Below are positions 4,238 to 5,503 of a stretch of DNA of 5,503 nt, piece by piece. The translations under genes were made by a program, and so were the position numbers. The notes under the pieces are model-generated. The model had not been told where the DNA came from and ran no database searches. It worked only from the letters and a program-made list of their open reading frames with translations. This DNA is from Candidatus Shapirobacteria bacterium UBA1435 (GTDB lineage Bacteria > Patescibacteriota > Microgenomatia > UBA12405), in assembly GCA_002329385.1 (NCBI GenBank), contig DCTR01000011.1, forward strand, positions 5,340-10,842, in the 5' to 3' direction. The first letter of the stretch is position 1; each line of letters starts with the position of its first letter.

Positions 4238-4898
4238 AGTAATAGCTGGTGCCTGACCGATAAAACCAATCAATAACCTCAAGCCGACGGCTGCCAAAAA
4301 GATGGAGGATGGCAATCAGGCAGTCGGGGCAATCGGTGTGAGTGGAGGTGAGTGAGGATAGACGTGAATAATCCTGTTGTCTGAGCAAATTAAGGGTGCT
4401 AATGTCGTTGTCACGTGATTGACTCTGGTTAAGGTAGTGGGCAAAGTCAACTGAAACTAAAAACAGAGTCTGGCGGTCATTCAAGGGACTGATTAGGCGG
4501 TTGACGTCGTTAATTAGAGAGGGGTAGTGGTGGCGAGGGCGAAAAATAAAACCATGGATATCGGCTTGGGGATAGACAGACTTGGCCACCTTTTTGGTAT
4601 TAACAAAGCTGTGTTCGCGGGCAACCAACAAATCATAGCCGGAAGATTGGCAATCAATAAGCAAAGGGCCGACATCCTGGTGGTTAGTACCCAGAATGAC
4701 AATACGGTTGATTTTGGAAGAATAATTATCCAAAAGTAGCTGGCGGATTTGGGGGTTGTGCTCTGAATTCTGGGGAACAATGAAAACCCGCAGTGGCGGT
4801 CTCAACAGAAAATACCCGGCAACAGCCGCCAGACTACTCAACAATAATATTGCCGAGAGATGGAGAAAAATTGATGGTTTCTGGGCTATCAAATCCAT
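4224..4898 (-). CDS. Membrane-anchored MEMO-family protein (AmmeMemoRadiSam protein B-like)
   Basis: This 224-residue protein has an N-terminal membrane anchor (about 11-32) followed by a MEMO-type domain, related to class III extradiol dioxygenases. Recognisable pieces are RVFIVPQN (37-44), IVILGTNHQDVGP (66-78, the GPNH-like His73), AREHSF (93-98, the EHS motif), LVSVDFAHYL (147-156, like VSSDFSHY, with His154), and DCPDCLIAILHLFG (189-202, like the CGxxPI-A-LL motif, with Cys190). In the usual family the first metal His lies in PHAGY or VPHH; here that site reads VPQN, so one ligand appears lost. The domain is short compared with the usual 260-300 residues. ATG 4898 lies 65 nt inside the end of the upstream gene and has no SD; a TTG at 4916 is an alternative. 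Translation by coupling to the upstream gene is likely. Function is unknown; the family is moderately sure. Confidence 0.75.
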   Translation of the reverse strand: MDLIAQKPSIFLHLSAILLLSSLAAVAGYFLLRPPLRVFIVPQNSEHNPQIRQLLLDNYSSKINRIVILGTNHQDVGPLLIDCQSSGYDLLVAREHSFVNTKKVAKSVYPQADIHGFIFRPRHHYPSLINDVNRLISPLNDRQTLFLVSVDFAHYLNQSQSRDNDISTLNLLRQQDYSRLSSLTSTHTDCPDCLIAILHLFGSRRLEVIDWFYRSGTSYYFISL

Positions 4899-5503
4899 AA
4901 ATGATCGCCGGTTCAAAGATAAAATTACCCTTGTTGACAGACCGAACCAAAAGCCGGATGGGATCCTTTTGATTGTCTTCTGGCTGGGCGGGTGGCAACC
5001 AAAAAGTCAACTGATTACCATTGACCTGGTAGGGCCAGCTATAGTGATTTTCATCGTTTGGCAGTAAAGGACGATAGGTATAAGGCGAATTGACATAACG
5101 GAGAGTAGAAGGAAGATTTAAAGTTACCAGAAACGGCTGATTTGAAGGATTAGAGGAAAGTTTATAGTCGACAAAAATATCGACAAAGTCGCCAATAGTC
5201 AGGGGCGAAGGCGAAGACAAACGAATGGAGACTGACGCCTGGGTGCTGGGGTTGACGGCGGAAGGATCGGTTTTTTGCCACCATCTGGCGACCAGGGACA
5301 GTTGTCCTGACACCGGCTCGAGACTAAAGTCCTTAATGTCGGCCGGGTTAAGAATAATCTGGTAAGATTCGCCTTCAGAAAGTGTTTTTTGGGTTTTTTT
5401 GCCCAGATGGGTGTAGGAAAAAACAGTAGAGGCGGAGGGGAGAGACCGGAGAAGATGGTTTAGGCCGAGGGCTTGTTCTAGAACAACCAAATTGTCGCGG
5501 CTA
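4834..5503 (-). CDS. C-terminal end of an alpha-2-macroglobulin-like protein, partial
   Basis: The last 222 residues of a larger protein whose start lies beyond the right edge. The visible N-terminus (SRDNLVVLEQALGLNHLLRS) resembles the end of the thioester domain of bacterial alpha-2-macroglobulins, where STQDTAxALLAL is typical. Next come strands like the MG-type domain after it (FSYTHLGKKTQKTL, IILNPADIKDFSLEP, LSLVARWW). The final domain has GDFVDIFVDYKL, a VTLNLPSTLRYVNS segment (like DxLPAGLE), NQLTFWLPP, IRLLVRSVNKGNFIFEPA and a closing GFDSPETINFSPSLGNIIVE, like the YxPEIFGRS...IVVE tail of the family. Such proteins are secreted or anchored protease traps. The diagnostic thioester CxEQ and bait region would lie upstream, out of view. 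The first visible codon runs off the edge, so the TTG at 5490 is not a true start. Assignment is by domain pattern from memory. Confidence 0.72.
   Translation of the reverse strand, partial: SRDNLVVLEQALGLNHLLRSLPSASTVFSYTHLGKKTQKTLSEGESYQIILNPADIKDFSLEPVSGQLSLVARWWQKTDPSAVNPSTQASVSIRLSSPSPLTIGDFVDIFVDYKLSSNPSNQPFLVTLNLPSTLRYVNSPYTYRPLLPNDENHYSWPYQVNGNQLTFWLPPAQPEDNQKDPIRLLVRSVNKGNFIFEPAIIYGFDSPETINFSPSLGNIIVE

Noticed and set aside
3817..4269. 150-codon minus-strand frame opposite the Cys-rich gene
   Set aside because: It has Ser/Leu/Pro-rich shadow composition and no motif, and overlaps both the PsbP-like gene end and the MEMO-like gene.

Overview
This window most resembles a Candidate Phyla Radiation (Patescibacteria, perhaps Microgenomates-like) genome fragment. 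That placement is inference. It rests on short, tightly packed genes, many unnamed secreted or membrane proteins, single-pass PsbP-like and MEMO-like proteins, a divergent Y-family polymerase and several starts with no Shine-Dalgarno site. The reading frames fit the standard bacterial code, and TGA ends the LysM gene, so there is no sign of UGA recoding. No rRNA, tRNA, CRISPR array, transposase or phage gene was seen.

Layout. Positions 1-1030 (minus) hold a two-gene unit: an 86-residue protein resembling the DUF6504 domain associated with ImuB-type polymerases, then the first 262 residues of a Y-family DNA polymerase that runs off the left edge. Position 1101 starts a small divergent gene of unknown function (+). 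A 14-bp perfect hairpin lies between it and the convergent LysM lipoprotein gene (1465-2076, minus). That lipoprotein gene has a consensus promoter (TTGACA, 17 bp, TATAAT) buried in the end of the gene before it, and an inferred leader of about 165 nt with a long hairpin. Upstream of it, 2243-3248 (minus) holds a signal-peptide protein and a multi-pass membrane protein. From a 25-bp divergent spacer, 3274-4237 (+) encodes a membrane-anchored PsbP-like protein and a Cys-rich small protein. The right end (4224-5503, minus) holds the C-terminal end of what looks like a bacterial alpha-2-macroglobulin, overlapped by a membrane-anchored MEMO-family protein.

How they fit together. The left end is a likely translesion-synthesis or mutagenesis unit. 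Most of the rest appears to be cell-envelope or surface biology: LysM wall binding, secreted and anchored domains, and an alpha-2-macroglobulin-type protease trap. A repeated theme is a -10-like hexamer placed only about 6-12 bp before the start codon with no Shine-Dalgarno (starts at 1030, 1101, 3248, 3274 and 3944), which suggests leaderless transcripts. By contrast, the polymerase and the LysM gene have strong GGAGGAGG sites.
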